Source of the DNA: Alnus glutinosa | Taxonomy: Eukaryota > Streptophyta > Magnoliopsida > Fagales > Betulaceae | Direction of reading: 5' to 3' | Assembly (NCBI RefSeq): GCF_958979055.1 | Contig: NC_084893.1 | Span: 29,052,487 to 29,116,486 of the forward strand | Length of the DNA stretch: 64,000 nucleotides | Shown here: positions 22,301 to 33,404 of the stretch, one piece after another | How the letters are laid out: every line of letters starts with the position of its first letter | Numbering within the stretch: the stretch's first letter is position 1 | Notes under the pieces: model-generated | What the model saw: the letters and a program-made list of their open reading frames with translations, nothing else | What the model was told of the DNA's origin: nothing | Databases searched by the model: none | Made by a program: the position numbers and the translations under genes

Positions 22301-25068
22301 CGAAAGTGCTAATTAAGGCTATACAAACTTGCCCTAGACATGCCCATAACATGACTCACGATTGATCATTAATATATGCTCTTGGCACTAAACTGAGGCA
22401 CCAGAAATGTCTTGTGTTAGGGAGGTTGATCCCTTGGAAAGTCTTTTAGTGAGACCATAATATAGCATATTAAGATACCACACAACCCAAAAGCTTAAGC
22501 CCATGGATTTGGGTCCAACTATGCTATATTAACCACTCACATTTCTTACATCTTTCCATTGTGGGACTCAATCCTTTTATGCTCATACAAGTATACTCAA
22601 CAGTCTCTCCCTCATGTGTGAGTCTATCACTACATAGCTATACTCCCCCTCAAATGAAAGGGGACCTTTGTTCGTGCTTGCGTCACTCTACCATACACCA
22701 CCATCGGCTCTGATACTACTTGTTAGGGAAATTGATACCTTAGAGTCTTTTAGTGAACCCATAATAGCATATCGAGACACCAAAGAATCCAAAAGCTTAA
22801 GCCTATGGGTTTGGATCCAACTATACTATATTAACTACTCACTTTTTTTTTTTTTTTAATAAGTAATCTAGTCTTATTGAAAGCGTAAGGCGCCCCTAAA
22901 TACACTAGAAGTATACAAAAAGAAACACCTAACTAGGAACCACTCACACTTTTCAATGTGGAACTCAATCATTTTACACTTACACATGTATACTCAACAT
23001 CTTGAATGCTGAATATGTGGATGCTGCTAATTAAGGCCATACAAGCTTTCCCTAGACATTGCCTATAGTGCAGTTCACAATTGATGATGGATACATGCTC
23101 TTGGCCCATAACTGAGGCACCCGAATTATCTTGAAAGTATAAATACACAAATTATGTCTTAATATATGCTTTTACAGTACATATATCATATATCTATGCC
23201 CATGCAATTATATCTTTGATGCATAAACATTATTACCATCCATTATGACTTTTTTTTGGCTTGTCCAAAAACTCAATACGTTTAATTATCACATGCACCA
23301 GAAGCGTTAAAAACAGGTTACACAAGCGTACCCTAGAAGTTTCCTGTATATGATTCATGTACTTGAACTGCAACTTAAACCAGAACAATTGTATTCACGA
23401 GAACAGAAAATTTTACATTCACAAAATAAATTCAAAACAGTTTAACACAGCTTGCAATAGACATGCTTTGTTGACATTAGTCCAGATGGTCAACAGTTTG
23501 CTGGTAACATCCTCAGGGTTCAATAATGTGGAAAACGAGACATTGTGGATTTTGATTCTCCACATAACTTGCTGGTGTATGGAGAAGTGGAGGTTTTAAT
23601 CATATACCTTAGCGAATTTTCATCATAGAGCTACTTCATCCTCACTTCTTAGGGATTATAGCATCATCCAATGCATGCATCATCAACAGGGTTTTTGATT
23701 TTTTCTTCTTTTTTTGGTTTTTTTTTTTTTTGCTCAGGATATGTGTGACAAGTAGTTTTCCATCTCTTTTATATTAGTTGCTCATCTGTAAATCTCTAAT
23801 TTTACAGTCCATATGATGCTTATGACTGATGCAGAAAAAGAAACAATGTATTGATTAAATGCAAGAATTCATAAAAAAAATAAAAAAAAATAAAAATAAA
23901 AAAGAAAAAAGAAAGAAAGAAGAAGTACAAGCATCAAATAGAGAAATTTCAGTGAGTGCTTTTAGCAACAGAATTTCGTTTTTTGCTAATAATACCATAA
24001 CGATATAACTCACCTCCAGTATTTGGTCAATCTCATTTTGTATTCTCCACTGTAAACAATCAACCAACTGGAACAGATTTGAATGGTCAGTAAAAGCAGA
24101 AGCAGCAAAGATAAATCGCACTAAAAGGAGAATATAAAATTTTGAGATGAAACAACTTAATAGAGAAGAAGTGAAATAAATGGATCTAACCATTTTATGT
24201 GCTTTGGCAACATTCCAGTCCCTAGCTTTGAGAAACCGGACCAATGTTTCGGTTGGATAACCCTGGTGCATATTCTGGAGATCAAAGAATGCGCTTTAAG
24301 TTAAAATATACACATCATAAAAATATACACATTGGTCACTTATCAAAAAAAAAAAATATACACATCATCAATAAAAGAATTTCAAAACAACCAAATTTCC
24401 CACTTCGATTCACTGAAGCAGCACAAAATACAAATAACCAAAAGCAAAAGAATTCAAAACTAGTGCTAAAAACAAGGGGGAAAACAACTTGAACTATACT
24501 ACAAAGAAACTTGTGTTCTTCCTCAAATGCACTTAAAATGCGATTCGCCATGTTAAACTGCCCTCCAAATTATAGATGTAAGCTAATATTCCATTTGTGA
24601 ATGGGAGAAAGAGAAAGGAAAAAAAAAAAAAATCAAGCTGCAAAGTTCTGGGAAAAAAAAAGCACTCGACTCAATTGAAACTCGACCTGAAGATTGCATT
24701 AAAAAAATGCAACTATTATCTTAGCCAAACTCCTCTCAGCTCTACATAAAATGCAAATATAACTATAAAGATCAGAAAGGGTTTAGCCAATTCAGAGGGA
24801 ACTCAACATCATACCAAAGCAAAATGTATCAACAACTACAGTCAAAAAGCTTATCTACCCCAAAGTGAATTGGCCAAGCTTCACATTGACAAATCCATTT
24901 ATTAAAAGAAAAAAAAGAATGAAAACGCAAGATCGAAGACCCAGATCACATTCAAAAGAATTCATGATTTAACAGTTTCTTTTTCAGAATTTAAAGTACA
25001 ATATAAATAACATAAAGAAGAATCAGGGCCAAAATAAGCTTAATGGTTGAGTTATTTGTCATCCCCCC

Positions 25069-25102
<34 letters not shown>

Positions 25103-25449
25103 CACAAAATAATTTCTTTGGGCGAAGTTGAGTAGAGGGTAAGTAGCAAATACTTAAAAAGCTATACATCTCCCAAAATAATAAAACTTTATTTTCCTTG
25201 ACTGCCTTTTTTTCTCAGCATCCGAACAGAAACAGATCAAAAACTAAGAAAGACGAGACTAACCTTGAATGTCTTCTTCAGTGGCTCATCTACTGCAGAT
25301 TTTAAACAAACAACCAAAAAAGAAAGAAGAGTTAGCAATTCAAAGATCAAAGCAGAGGATCAAAGAAACTCAAAGTTGGCTTTTTGAAGCTCACCCTCTT
25401 CCATTATAGACTGGAGCTGCTTGATCGCCTCCTCATTGGCAATACCCAT
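19346..25449 (-). CDS. Sec14-like phosphatidylinositol transfer protein, 326 aa, 11 exons
   Basis: Exons on the minus strand: 25449-25395, 25292-25264, 24274-24191, 24067-24014, 21983-21906, 21789-21736, 21321-21262, 21185-21090, 20571-20470, 20390-20310 and 19633-19346. The CRAL-TRIO N-terminal helix region spans about 20-74 (GYPTETLVRFLKARDWNVAKA). The lipid-binding CRAL-TRIO fold spans about 90-250 with GLPVIALGVGLSTFDKAS, VLDMTGLKLSAL and LNYPEKTDTYYVVNAP (181-196). The tail is Ser/Gln-rich and there is no nodulin or GOLD domain. Length and sequence match At1g55840-type Sec14p-like proteins (325 aa from memory), cytosolic exchangers of phosphatidylinositol and phosphatidylcholine. Oddities: the intron after exon 7 has a GC donor (21261-21260), Cys135 stands where relatives have Arg, and intron 4 (2 kb) is full of duplications and a LINE. 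The gene looks intact otherwise. Confidence 0.92.
21984..24013. repeat. SEC14 intron 4: nested duplicated segments
   Basis: Several blocks recur in order. A gctaattaaggc-atacaa / cctagaca / tgctcttggc block occurs at about 22307-22390 and 23020-23108. A gatgcataa-cattatt block occurs at about 22193 and 23217. An LTR- or TRIM-like block (gttagg-a-attgat, tcttttagtga, aaaagcttaagcc, tatattaac-actcac) occurs at about 22415-22560 and 22722-22845 plus 22938-22990. Between the two LTR-like copies lie ctctccctcatgtgtgagtc and a ggctctgatactacttg sequence. The second copy is split by a LINE 3' end. The intron grew by local duplication plus transposition. Confidence 0.6.
22843..22937 (-). mobile_element. 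5'-truncated LINE 3' end in SEC14 intron 4
   Basis: A 95-bp insertion begins with a poly-T run (the poly-A tail of a minus-strand insertion) and continues with aataagtaat, gaaagcgtaaggcgcccc and agtatacaaa. It is flanked by aactactcac (22833-22842) and aaccactcac (22938-22947), a 10-bp target duplication with one mismatch. The same 3' end recurs at 35440, 43355 and 46520. Confidence 0.75.
25063..25100. repeat. Poly-C tract in SEC14 intron 2
   Basis: About 37 C residues are interrupted by a single A. Such a run is unusual in an AT-rich intron, and its exact length is likely unstable or uncertain in the assembly. Confidence 0.9.
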
Positions 25450-25640
25450 CTCCTCTTTTTGCTGTCTAAAGCGTAAATTCAAAGAATTCGATCAGAATTC
25501 GTAAAAAATACAGAAACTTCGAGCTAAATTTTGAAAGCCCCAACTGGGTCTGAGTTTTCTGATCCTTTCAGGCTCTCTCTCTCCACCCTACAGACCTCCA
25601 ACTTTGAGAGAGAGAGAGAGAGAGAGATGAAAGTGCCCCT
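25450..25640 (-). promoter_or_regulatory. Leader region of the SEC14-like gene
   Basis: Upstream of the ATG on the minus strand the sequence contains a ctctctctctctct run (the agagag array at about 25607-25627 on the plus strand), as in many plant leaders. I see no TATA box that I could assign with confidence. Confidence 0.4.
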
Positions 25641-25749
25641 GAAAAAATATGGGTTTTAATTTGTTTATATGCTAATTCACCTCCTCCTGAAGCTTTTTCA
25701 GCTTTTGTTTTGAACTTTCCTTCTGACGTGGGTTAAAAGATAGAAAGAG

Positions 25750-26570
25750 TCTGAACAAACACAAATTTGGAACAAAAAACAACACAGGAAAAGAGTAGCT
25801 GGATATGTGTGATTTGTGCTACTAATTACTCTTACTTAGCTGGATTAGTTGGTGAGTAGATTTCAAACTGAATTAATTTCTCTCTAGATTTTTGTTTCTT
25901 TTTCTTCTTCTTTTTTGTGAATTTAAATAAATAAACTGAATTAATATTATGGAGGAGGATTAATTTGTTGAATTCATAAGGCGGTTTAAAATTATTAGAT
26001 CAAGAAATTCAACAAATTAATTTCTTGGACATATAGCTTAACCCGGAAATATTTCAGCCAAATTTAGTAAATAGTTTAGGAAGTTGAACTAGATATTTGG
26101 GCATGAACATCACGTGGGCTTTGAATTTTTGTTTTTAATAGAAAAAATGTTTGGGATATTACAAAGTTTATTTTAATCTCGTATAAATTAATGCGGTAGT
26201 TGCGTGAGTGCTGCATGGCATAATATTTGTGAAAAAAATTAAGCAACAGGATTTAATAAATGAAATTAATTATTTAATAACTTATATAATAAGTAAGTAT
26301 CAAGTGAATTGTTTTATCAATTTGTAAAATTATAATACTATATTTTAAAAATAGAAGAATACCACGAGAATAGAGTTAATGATTAATTCACAACTTTATT
26401 CAAAACATAGTTAAGCAAATTTACTATTTACTTAGGAAAATACTTAGGTTACTATAATATTTACTTACAAATTTACGTCATTTTATATTTTATGAAAATG
26501 AGTGTCACGTCGACTATCAAGTAGCATTATTCATTTTAATGCCTGACGTGGTAAGTATCACACGAACTGT
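25750..26570. other. AT-rich intergenic DNA upstream of SEC14
   Basis: No coding texture is seen. The stretch contains diffuse repeats of the tttacttac, aagtatca and acgtggtaag type that also occur near 7380-7460, 39060-39180 and 40380-40500, probably worn remnants of one AT-rich repeat family. Confidence 0.4.
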
Positions 26571-26573
26571 GGG

Positions 26574-26872
26574 TCCGTTTGGGTTTACGATTTAAAATAA
26601 CGATTTTAAAATGCGCTATTTGAAAAAAGTAATTTTTAAAAACGCAGTTAAGCGTTTGGCAAAATCGCAGTTTAACCTTTAAAATCACGAATTTACCTTT
26701 AAAATTCTGAATTTTCAAAAAAGCACAATCTTATTTGCGATTTGAAAAAGTAGATTTTCTGCGTTTTCAAATCGCAATTTTTAAAAACGCAGTTTCCAAA
26801 CGATCTATGTTCTGTGATTTAGTTTAAAATCGTACTTATTGTCTACGAAATCGTAATCTCAAACACACCCAC
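26574..26872. mobile_element. MITE copy 1 of a four-copy family
   Basis: An approximately 300-bp AT-rich element made of repeated cgattttaaaa, aaaacgcag and aaaatcgcagttta motifs. The ends are gggtccgtttgggtttacga and the complement of gggtgtgtttgagattacga. It is closely similar over its whole length to 50534-50847, in the same orientation. The terminal gtccgtttg pattern resembles Tourist/PIF or hAT MITEs. There is no coding capacity. Confidence 0.75.
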
Positions 26873-28239
26873 CCATAACCACGACAAGTGCCCATTTTGA
26901 TGTAATCATACTATTTAGTCTTGCCCATAATCATTGCTTGTCAGTAAGAAGTTAGATCTCCAATCTAATTTTGAGTCAAATTCTTAATAGTCAAAGTCCT
27001 AGTTATTTTCTTAATAGACTTAGAATCTTGGTCTTAATCCATCCCTTAAATAATTTGGAGTCCTAGTTGAATTTCTATTTATTAGGGCCACTTGGATGTG
27101 GGTTTTTCAACCACCAATCACGCAGCTGAACAAGACAGACATGATGAACTTGCCCTAATTTTAAAGGAATATATGCTGCATTTTGTTCCTTCTCATGTGG
27201 CATTTTCTTTTTGTTGGGCGGTGTCCTCATGTGAATCTTTCACATGTTTGAGATGTGTTTTCCATGTTCTTCCTCCACTCCAATGATTCTGTTTGTGAGT
27301 TTCATAGCACCCCTTGGGCTCCATCTATACCATTGAAGGGTTAGAATTTTGTGTGATTAATTAAAAAAAACAGTTACATCTTACCATAAAATTTTAATAA
27401 TTTGTTTTGTTGTATTCAATGGTGTAGATGATTTAACGTCATTTAAAAATTTTAAATAACGTAACAATATATATACCATCAGATCTATAAAATCTAATAT
27501 ATATATATATGAACTATTAGATGAATGAGACATGATACACATACATTTGAATATGTAAGACCCAATAAGACCCACATGTAAGTTATAACGATTCAAGGAA
27601 AAGCGCTAGCCACATTTGAGCTATCACTTCAAAAAGGATTAATCAATTTAGAGTTTCTTTAGAATTCCTTATAAATTTCGGTTTCACCTAATAACATGAC
27701 TATCTTTATAAATCATCAACTTTATGTAAGTTATTCATCTCTTTTTAATATGAACCCGGAATGTTACATAAGTCCTACAGATTCAACGGTTAATATTTTT
27801 AAATAATATATTGGAGATGTACAAAAGATATAAAAATATCATTTTTTTTAAATGAATAATCTCTATTTCATGATCCGTATAGAAGGGACATTGGGTCAAT
27901 CACAGGAGAGAAGGGCTCATGTGATTAGTTCATATGATATCATAAATGAAACGAAATTTAGAGACATAATCTCCTCACAAATAACTTGTTGCTTATTGGA
28001 GTAAAGTTTGCCTAATTGTCAGTGAATTATCTTCTTAAACAAATAGCAAAAACTTGATATGACTTGCAAATTATTCCAATTATAGAAAATCTTCCTCATT
28101 AAAAAGTAGAAATTTCCCTTTTACAAGTTCCTCTTTTTTTTCTTTTTCTTTTTTGTTCTTTATCGATAAGGGAAAAAAGGTTAAAAAAGAAAAATCTTTT
28201 TTCATTTTAATCCGAATGAAATAAAAAATAGAAAACCTA
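26873..28239. other. Intergenic DNA without a recognisable gene
   Basis: AT-rich sequence with no exon-like texture. A moderately GC-richer patch at about 27090-27330 carries a 64-codon ORF, but it has no recognisable motif and I do not call it a gene. Confidence 0.45.
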
Positions 28240-28379
28240 CCGAAAATGCTTATAAACGTTAGGTTAGAACCGATTCACTTAGCTAAGAGTAATGATAGAC
28301 AGGGGACCACCGAAAATGCTTATAAATATAAGGTGAGAAGCGATCCACTTAGCTAAGAGTAATGATAGACAGGGGACCA
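28240..28379. repeat. 70-bp tandem duplication
   Basis: Two units start with ccgaaaatgcttataaa at 28240 and 28310 and both end in acaggggacca. The duplicated unit contains host flank plus the first bases of the neighbouring MITE, so duplication followed or accompanied insertion. Confidence 0.85.
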
Positions 28380-28508
28380 TTAGTCGTTCCCTGTCCGGCA
28401 CTTTTCACAAAGAAAGTGTTTTTTTTTGTTTTTTTTTAATACAATACACTTTCGTTGTGAAAAGTGTCGAATAGGGGACGGCTAATGGTCCCCCATCTAT
28501 CATTAATA
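28357..28508. mobile_element. Mutator-type MITE with 9-bp target duplication
   Basis: A 152-bp element. The left arm is gagtaatgatagacagggga and the right arm is the complement of tattaatgatagatggggga; the pairing extends through a cacttttcac/gtgaaaagtg core around a T-rich loop. It is flanked by cttagctaa at 28348-28356 and 28509-28517. A 9-bp direct flank duplication is the hallmark of Mutator-like elements. Confidence 0.8.
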
Positions 28509-28843
28509 CTTAGCTAAACCATATGCTCTAAAATTGAAACTACGATAAACTTTTAAAACCTTTCCAACTATGAAAAAAACCAATTGTAAGTAGATGTCAG
28601 GGATTATGCTTGCAAAGTTTCAATAAGCAAATAAGCTAGGATAATTGATTGCAAGAGTAAGGTAACATTTGGCAAATAGAATGATTATTCAATTAAGAAA
28701 ATGAATAGCTTTTATTATAAATAAAATAATATGAAATATAAAAGTTTTAGTGTTAGAGTATATGAAAAGAATCATCATTCCCAATGAGCAATATGAATGG
28801 TTATTCCAACATTACTTCATTATATTTTTTTTTTATTTTCAAT

Positions 28844-28847
<4 letters not shown>

Positions 28848-28920
<73 letters not shown>
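28848..28920. repeat. (AT)n microsatellite, about 36 units
   Basis: Uninterrupted AT alternation. The surroundings (28665-28965) carry attattc/gaataa motifs like the 2279-2994 element, so the array may lie inside a degraded relative of it. Confidence 0.95.
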
Positions 28921-28923
<3 letters not shown>

Positions 28924-28965
28924 TTTTCTTAATTGAATAACTAAAAATAATAATTAGACTACAAA

Positions 28966-31900
28966 CAACATCTAGAAGAGGGTGTTGAATGTGTATGCCA
29001 ATATAATGCAGAATTAAAAATTTAATCAACCACAAACAAGCAATCACCAAAATATGAAGAAAAAAAAAACAATAAAGTAATTCACACAGATATTTGGTGA
29101 ATAAGTGGAAAATCTTTGGACTCAAAGAAAAAAATCACTCTGGGGTAGCCAACATAGGAAATCAATTCAATAACAAAAAATTCGCGCATTACAAGATGTT
29201 AATACTCACAAAATATTTGTAGTCGTCGCACTCTTGAATAATAACAAATCACCCACTTGTATGCTTCTCTCCCAGATGCTCTGGAGAGTTCTTCTTCTTG
29301 ATCTTTTTAACCAGAATTCTGGTTAACTTCAATTGTTCAAGGTTGATAGTTAAATAATAACCAAAACTCTAAGAGAGATATAACGTTAATACTCAAGTAT
29401 AAAACCCTATCTTAGCACATTGAATTTTATAGTAGAATCCTTAATAAATTCATGCCTTAAAGTCTATTTAAATAAACTTCTGAAGAAAACCGAGTTCGAG
29501 TTGGAATAGGATCTCAGCAAAATTCGTCCAAATTTTTGGTCTAATAGTGCGGGGGGCGCAATTTTGGCATAGTAAATGTCCAAATTATGGAAATCATATT
29601 TCAGAGAGATATGTTTTCTTTTGAGTTAGAGTTCCAATGATGCTAATTTCATCTCAATCTAGAATTGACAAACCTAATTTTAACTCTACTTAATGAAATT
29701 CCAATTTACTCTTTCCCTTAATTGATTAGAATTAACCACATCATATAGGTCTTCTATTATTTGATGGGATTTGACTCTTGTACAACATCAATACAACAAC
29801 TGTACAACAACCCCTCACATGAGGGTGGGCCCCAGTATGTGGGATCCGCCCTCATGTGAGGGATTGTTGTACAGTTGTTATATTGGTGTTGTAAATCTAA
29901 CATTTTCCTTATTTGATTGATTAGGCTCAACAACATCTCATAGGTTTTCCCATTTAAGTTAGATTCAGCACACTTGAATTTAAGTCCATCATCATGTCTT
30001 GAATAAAATTCTTCGCGACTTTACCAATTGGCTAAAACTTATAACTAAAAAAGTTTTAACACCAAATTTACCATAACTAAAAACCTAATAATAACCATTT
30101 CACATTACAAAACCTACAATAACATTAAGAATCATTAAAAACATTCCCTTCTAAGGAAATTGAATCCACAAATTAAAGAGAGCAATTTGAACACAAATAA
30201 CAAATCTGTGAGCAGGACAGTACAAATTCCTCTTCATTGGAATATAATAGGTGGCAATTGGAGAATTTAATGAGAACCTTCTAGCCCCGCAAAAAGTCAT
30301 GACAAATACTCAAGGTTCGGCCCCCTAAAAAAAATCCTTTTTTTTTTTGTTTTTTTTTTTTTTTTTGATATTTAGTTGGATTGGTTTCTGATAAAATTTA
30401 TTTATTTATTTTAAATAAATTATCTTTTGGTACTTACAGAAATTATTTTTAAGAGAAATTATTATTATTTTTTTTTTACGGCCCTTTTTTCATCTACCCA
30501 TTTTTTTAAATTACCATTGGATATGTGGGGATTATGTAAAAATCGAGTAGATATCTTTATCTATAAAATAACAATTTTTGAATATTTTCTTTTATATAAT
30601 ATTTAAATTCTATTTCTAATAAAATTATTTCATACCTAAAAGAAAAATCTTGACTTTGCCACTATTAACATGTTTCTTTCCTAAGATTTATTATTTTTTT
30701 AGGCAAAAATCCCAAGATTTGTTTTACTTTTCAAAGTGAAAAGAGAGGTGATGCCAAAAAGCACACTATGCTGAAAGACATTAGAGAGGATAAGAGATGC
30801 TCCAAATAATTCAAAATTGTGTTTCCTGACTTGGTTGTAGGGTGGGGGAATCTCAAATTCTCAATCAATGCCTTATTGAAACATAAAGATGATATTTCTC
30901 TTCTACAAATTCCCTTTCATTAGGGAACGTTTTTCTTACTTATTTGGTTCCACCAAGCAAGCATAAGAAATATGCATGCCAGCAAAAGAACACCTAATAG
31001 CTTTGAAAAATGTTTGTTTATATTCTCTTATATATCTTTTGTCTATTTCCGTATGAGAGAGGTATAAATCCATCGTTAAATTTGTGGAACCCACACGTGA
31101 GTCCTTGGCATTTACTACAAAAAAAAAAAAAAAAAAAAATTATTAGGTATTGTACTTGCTCTCTTATATCCTCATAGTGAAACTCATTGTATAGAGATGT
31201 GTTATTGCTGCTATGGCAGTTACAATCCAAGTCAAGAATTAATCATGTACTTTGTTTTTAGAAGTCTTTGTACCCCTAATTACAACGTTTGGCCATTTGG
31301 GTCTCAAATTATAATGAAGGTTATTCTCTTGTTCAAGAAATATATGGAAAGAATACTATTTAGGCAATATTTACAAAGGAAGTACAAATAGATTCATAAG
31401 TTATCAATCATTGATGTTTCTAAAACTGCTATAATTATATGCAATAGTGCCTAAAATTTCTATGGAAAATTTTGTAAAAAGAAATGTTTAATTTTATTTT
31501 TTTGCACATTTCTTGTCTATTTCTCTATAAGAGAATGACATCAAACACATATTTTTTGTAAGAGATCTTTGGACCATGTGGGTTATTCATAATAATTATG
31601 ACCATGTCTTTAAGGATTTAGATCTCATACACTTTAGGTGTGCAATTCGGGCAACCCCAAAGAGAGAGGAGCTGCGGGGCTTACTTGCCCTTTACATCCC
31701 CACTCTATAAAAGTTATTGAATTGTTAGTAATTCGAGCACCTAACTGCACCAAATCCTCATTTTGCCTTTAGCAAATTTAGCTCTTAAAAGTTAAAACAA
31801 GATCATTCAAGTCACTTTTTTATGTTATTGCGGTAGGTGAATTATGGATCCAACCCTTGAGGAAACAGAACATGATAATTTTTCATCATTATGCTCGAGC

Positions 31901-32026
31901 ACAAATCAAATGAATTCAAGTAATTCTTGTATGTAAATGTCTATTGTAAGTACATGCAAAGAATTGGAAGTTTCTATCATAATGCATAGCTACTTCTTCA
32001 AGGGAGGCATTCACTGCAAATACTAG

Positions 32027-32063
<37 letters not shown>

Positions 32064-32554
32064 CAAATGAGTCAGCAAAAACTAGCTTGTTTACTCTTTA
32101 GTCCAATTCTGTAGCTTTGAAGAATTGGACTAACATTTAGAACTTAATTCAATTAAAAGCAATAATTTTGAATGGATATGATAGGTAAATTTTGTTGACT
32201 TGCAAAATTCAGCAATATAAAAAATAAAAAACTCCATGTTTTACAAAAAAGAAAAAAGAAAAAAAAGAAAAAAAAAAGACTTACCTAGAGAAATTAAAGC
32301 AATAATGTAAAGATAGGACCACAAAATAATGAGATAATCTTTCATCATCTTTTTCTATTGATAGTGATGTGTTAACTATTATTTTAAAGCAATAACTAGG
32401 GTCAATGTCAACTGGAATGTTATTTCCCACCACATCTTAAAAAGAATTATTAAAAAACAAATTATATATATTGATAACCACCGAATATGCCTTTACGGGT
32501 GAATATTCGAATATTTAAGGAATATATGTAAATATTGACTGCTTTTTAACACAT
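28966..32554. other. Gene-free intergenic region before the tRNA gene
   Basis: I see no exon here. The stretch is AT-rich with long T or A homopolymers (for example 30340-30366, 31120-31139 and 32030-32062) and one hairpin element at 29779-29895. A 29560-type GC patch (gtgcggggggcgcaattttgg) is isolated. Confidence 0.5.
29779..29895. mobile_element. Small hairpin MITE, about 117 bp
   Basis: Near-perfect inverted arms: caacaactgtacaacaa followed by ccctcacatgaggg on the left, with their complements on the right, around a gggccccagtatgtgggatcc loop. No coding capacity. The flanking duplication is unclear. Confidence 0.65.
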
Positions 32555-32559
32555 GCGGG

Positions 32560-32602
<43 letters not shown>

Positions 32603-32627
32603 GCGTGTTCGATCCACGCTCACCGCA
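32555..32627 (+). tRNA. tRNA-Phe (GAA)
   Basis: A 73-nt cloverleaf starts GCGGGGATAGCTCAGTTGG. The anticodon loop is CTGAAGA, giving anticodon GAA, and the T arm is centred on GTTCGATCC. The 3' end is ACCGCA, with no encoded CCA, as expected for a nuclear gene. The A box (tagctcagttgg) and B box (ggtcgatcc-type gttcgatcc) are intact. A T5 terminator (ccccttttt) follows within 10 bases. It is identical to my recollection of the standard plant nuclear tRNA-Phe, including the internal G-A in the acceptor stem. Confidence 0.97.
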
Positions 32628-32850
32628 TACCCCTTTTTCCTCCAGGCCGAACCTGAAAAAATTAAAAAGGGCTGGCCGAAGCCCATCCATTTTTCTATTT
32701 CTTTTTTTTATGGGTATGCTAAGCCACTTGGTTAACCGCATACCCCTTTTTCCTCCAGGCCGAACCTGAAAAAATTAAAAAGGGCTGGCCGAAGCCCATC
32801 CATTTTTCTATTTCTTTTTTTTATGGGTATGCTAAGCCACTTGGTTAACC
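32625..32850. repeat. 113-bp tandem duplication next to tRNA-Phe
   Basis: Unit 1 (32625-32737) and unit 2 (32738-32850) are essentially identical. Both begin gcatacccctttttcctcc, where gca is the last three bases of the tRNA, and both end ccacttggttaacc. The unit includes a hairpin-like gggctggccgaagccc segment and a tttttttatgggtatgc segment. The near identity suggests a recent event. Confidence 0.95.
32628..32639 (+). terminator. Pol III terminator of tRNA-Phe
   Basis: The run taccccttttt directly follows the mature 3' end; five T residues are sufficient for RNA polymerase III termination. The same run is repeated 113 bp downstream by the tandem duplication. Confidence 0.75.
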
Positions 32851-33404
32851 CTTAACACATGTTTCCATGGCTTAAAATTAAATGCACTAACTTCAAATTC
32901 TAATTCTAATCAACTGTTCTAAAAAAAAAAAAAAAAGCTTTAGCAAATAATTTTTAATTTTTTTATTTAATCTTCCGGTACATGAAAACACTTTTCCAGT
33001 CCCTAATCGTGAAAATAATTGTTTCCAAGTCTAACAAATAGATGCATCGGATTGGAACAGTAAACAAAACTGATTACAAATAGTGCCATACATACATACC
33101 ATTTGATCACTCATGCATCTCTCAATAAATCAGACTACATGTGTTTTCAAAGTTAGAACAATACAGGCAGATTATGGATGGGTTCAATGGGTTAGTCGTT
33201 CCTCACAGGAGCAAATACCATGGGACTAAGAACACTGACTTCTGCAACACAAATTTGAAAATGTTTCATAACATTAACATATTGTCATTATGGATATAAA
33301 AACCCTAACTTTCACATAATCAACATTTCAGAAACTCTACATCTTTCTCAAGCAAAAAAAAAAAAATAACAAAAACAAATAGCGGATTGGTTCTGAAAAA
33401 TTAA

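Noticed and set aside
23855-24271. A 138-codon minus-strand ORF treated as one gene
   Set aside because: It runs through exon 3, an intron and exon 4 of the SEC14 gene; the splice sites and homology split it.
27092-27286. A 64-codon ORF in a GC-richer patch
   Set aside because: Short, isolated, no motif and no splice or leader context.
28820-29125. ORF of 101 codons with a Tyr-Ile repeat
   Set aside because: It translates the (AT)n microsatellite.
32493-32741. Minus-strand ORF of 82 codons containing GSNTRPSDLQSDALPTELS
   Set aside because: It is the antisense translation of the tRNA-Phe gene, a well-known source of spurious protein annotations.
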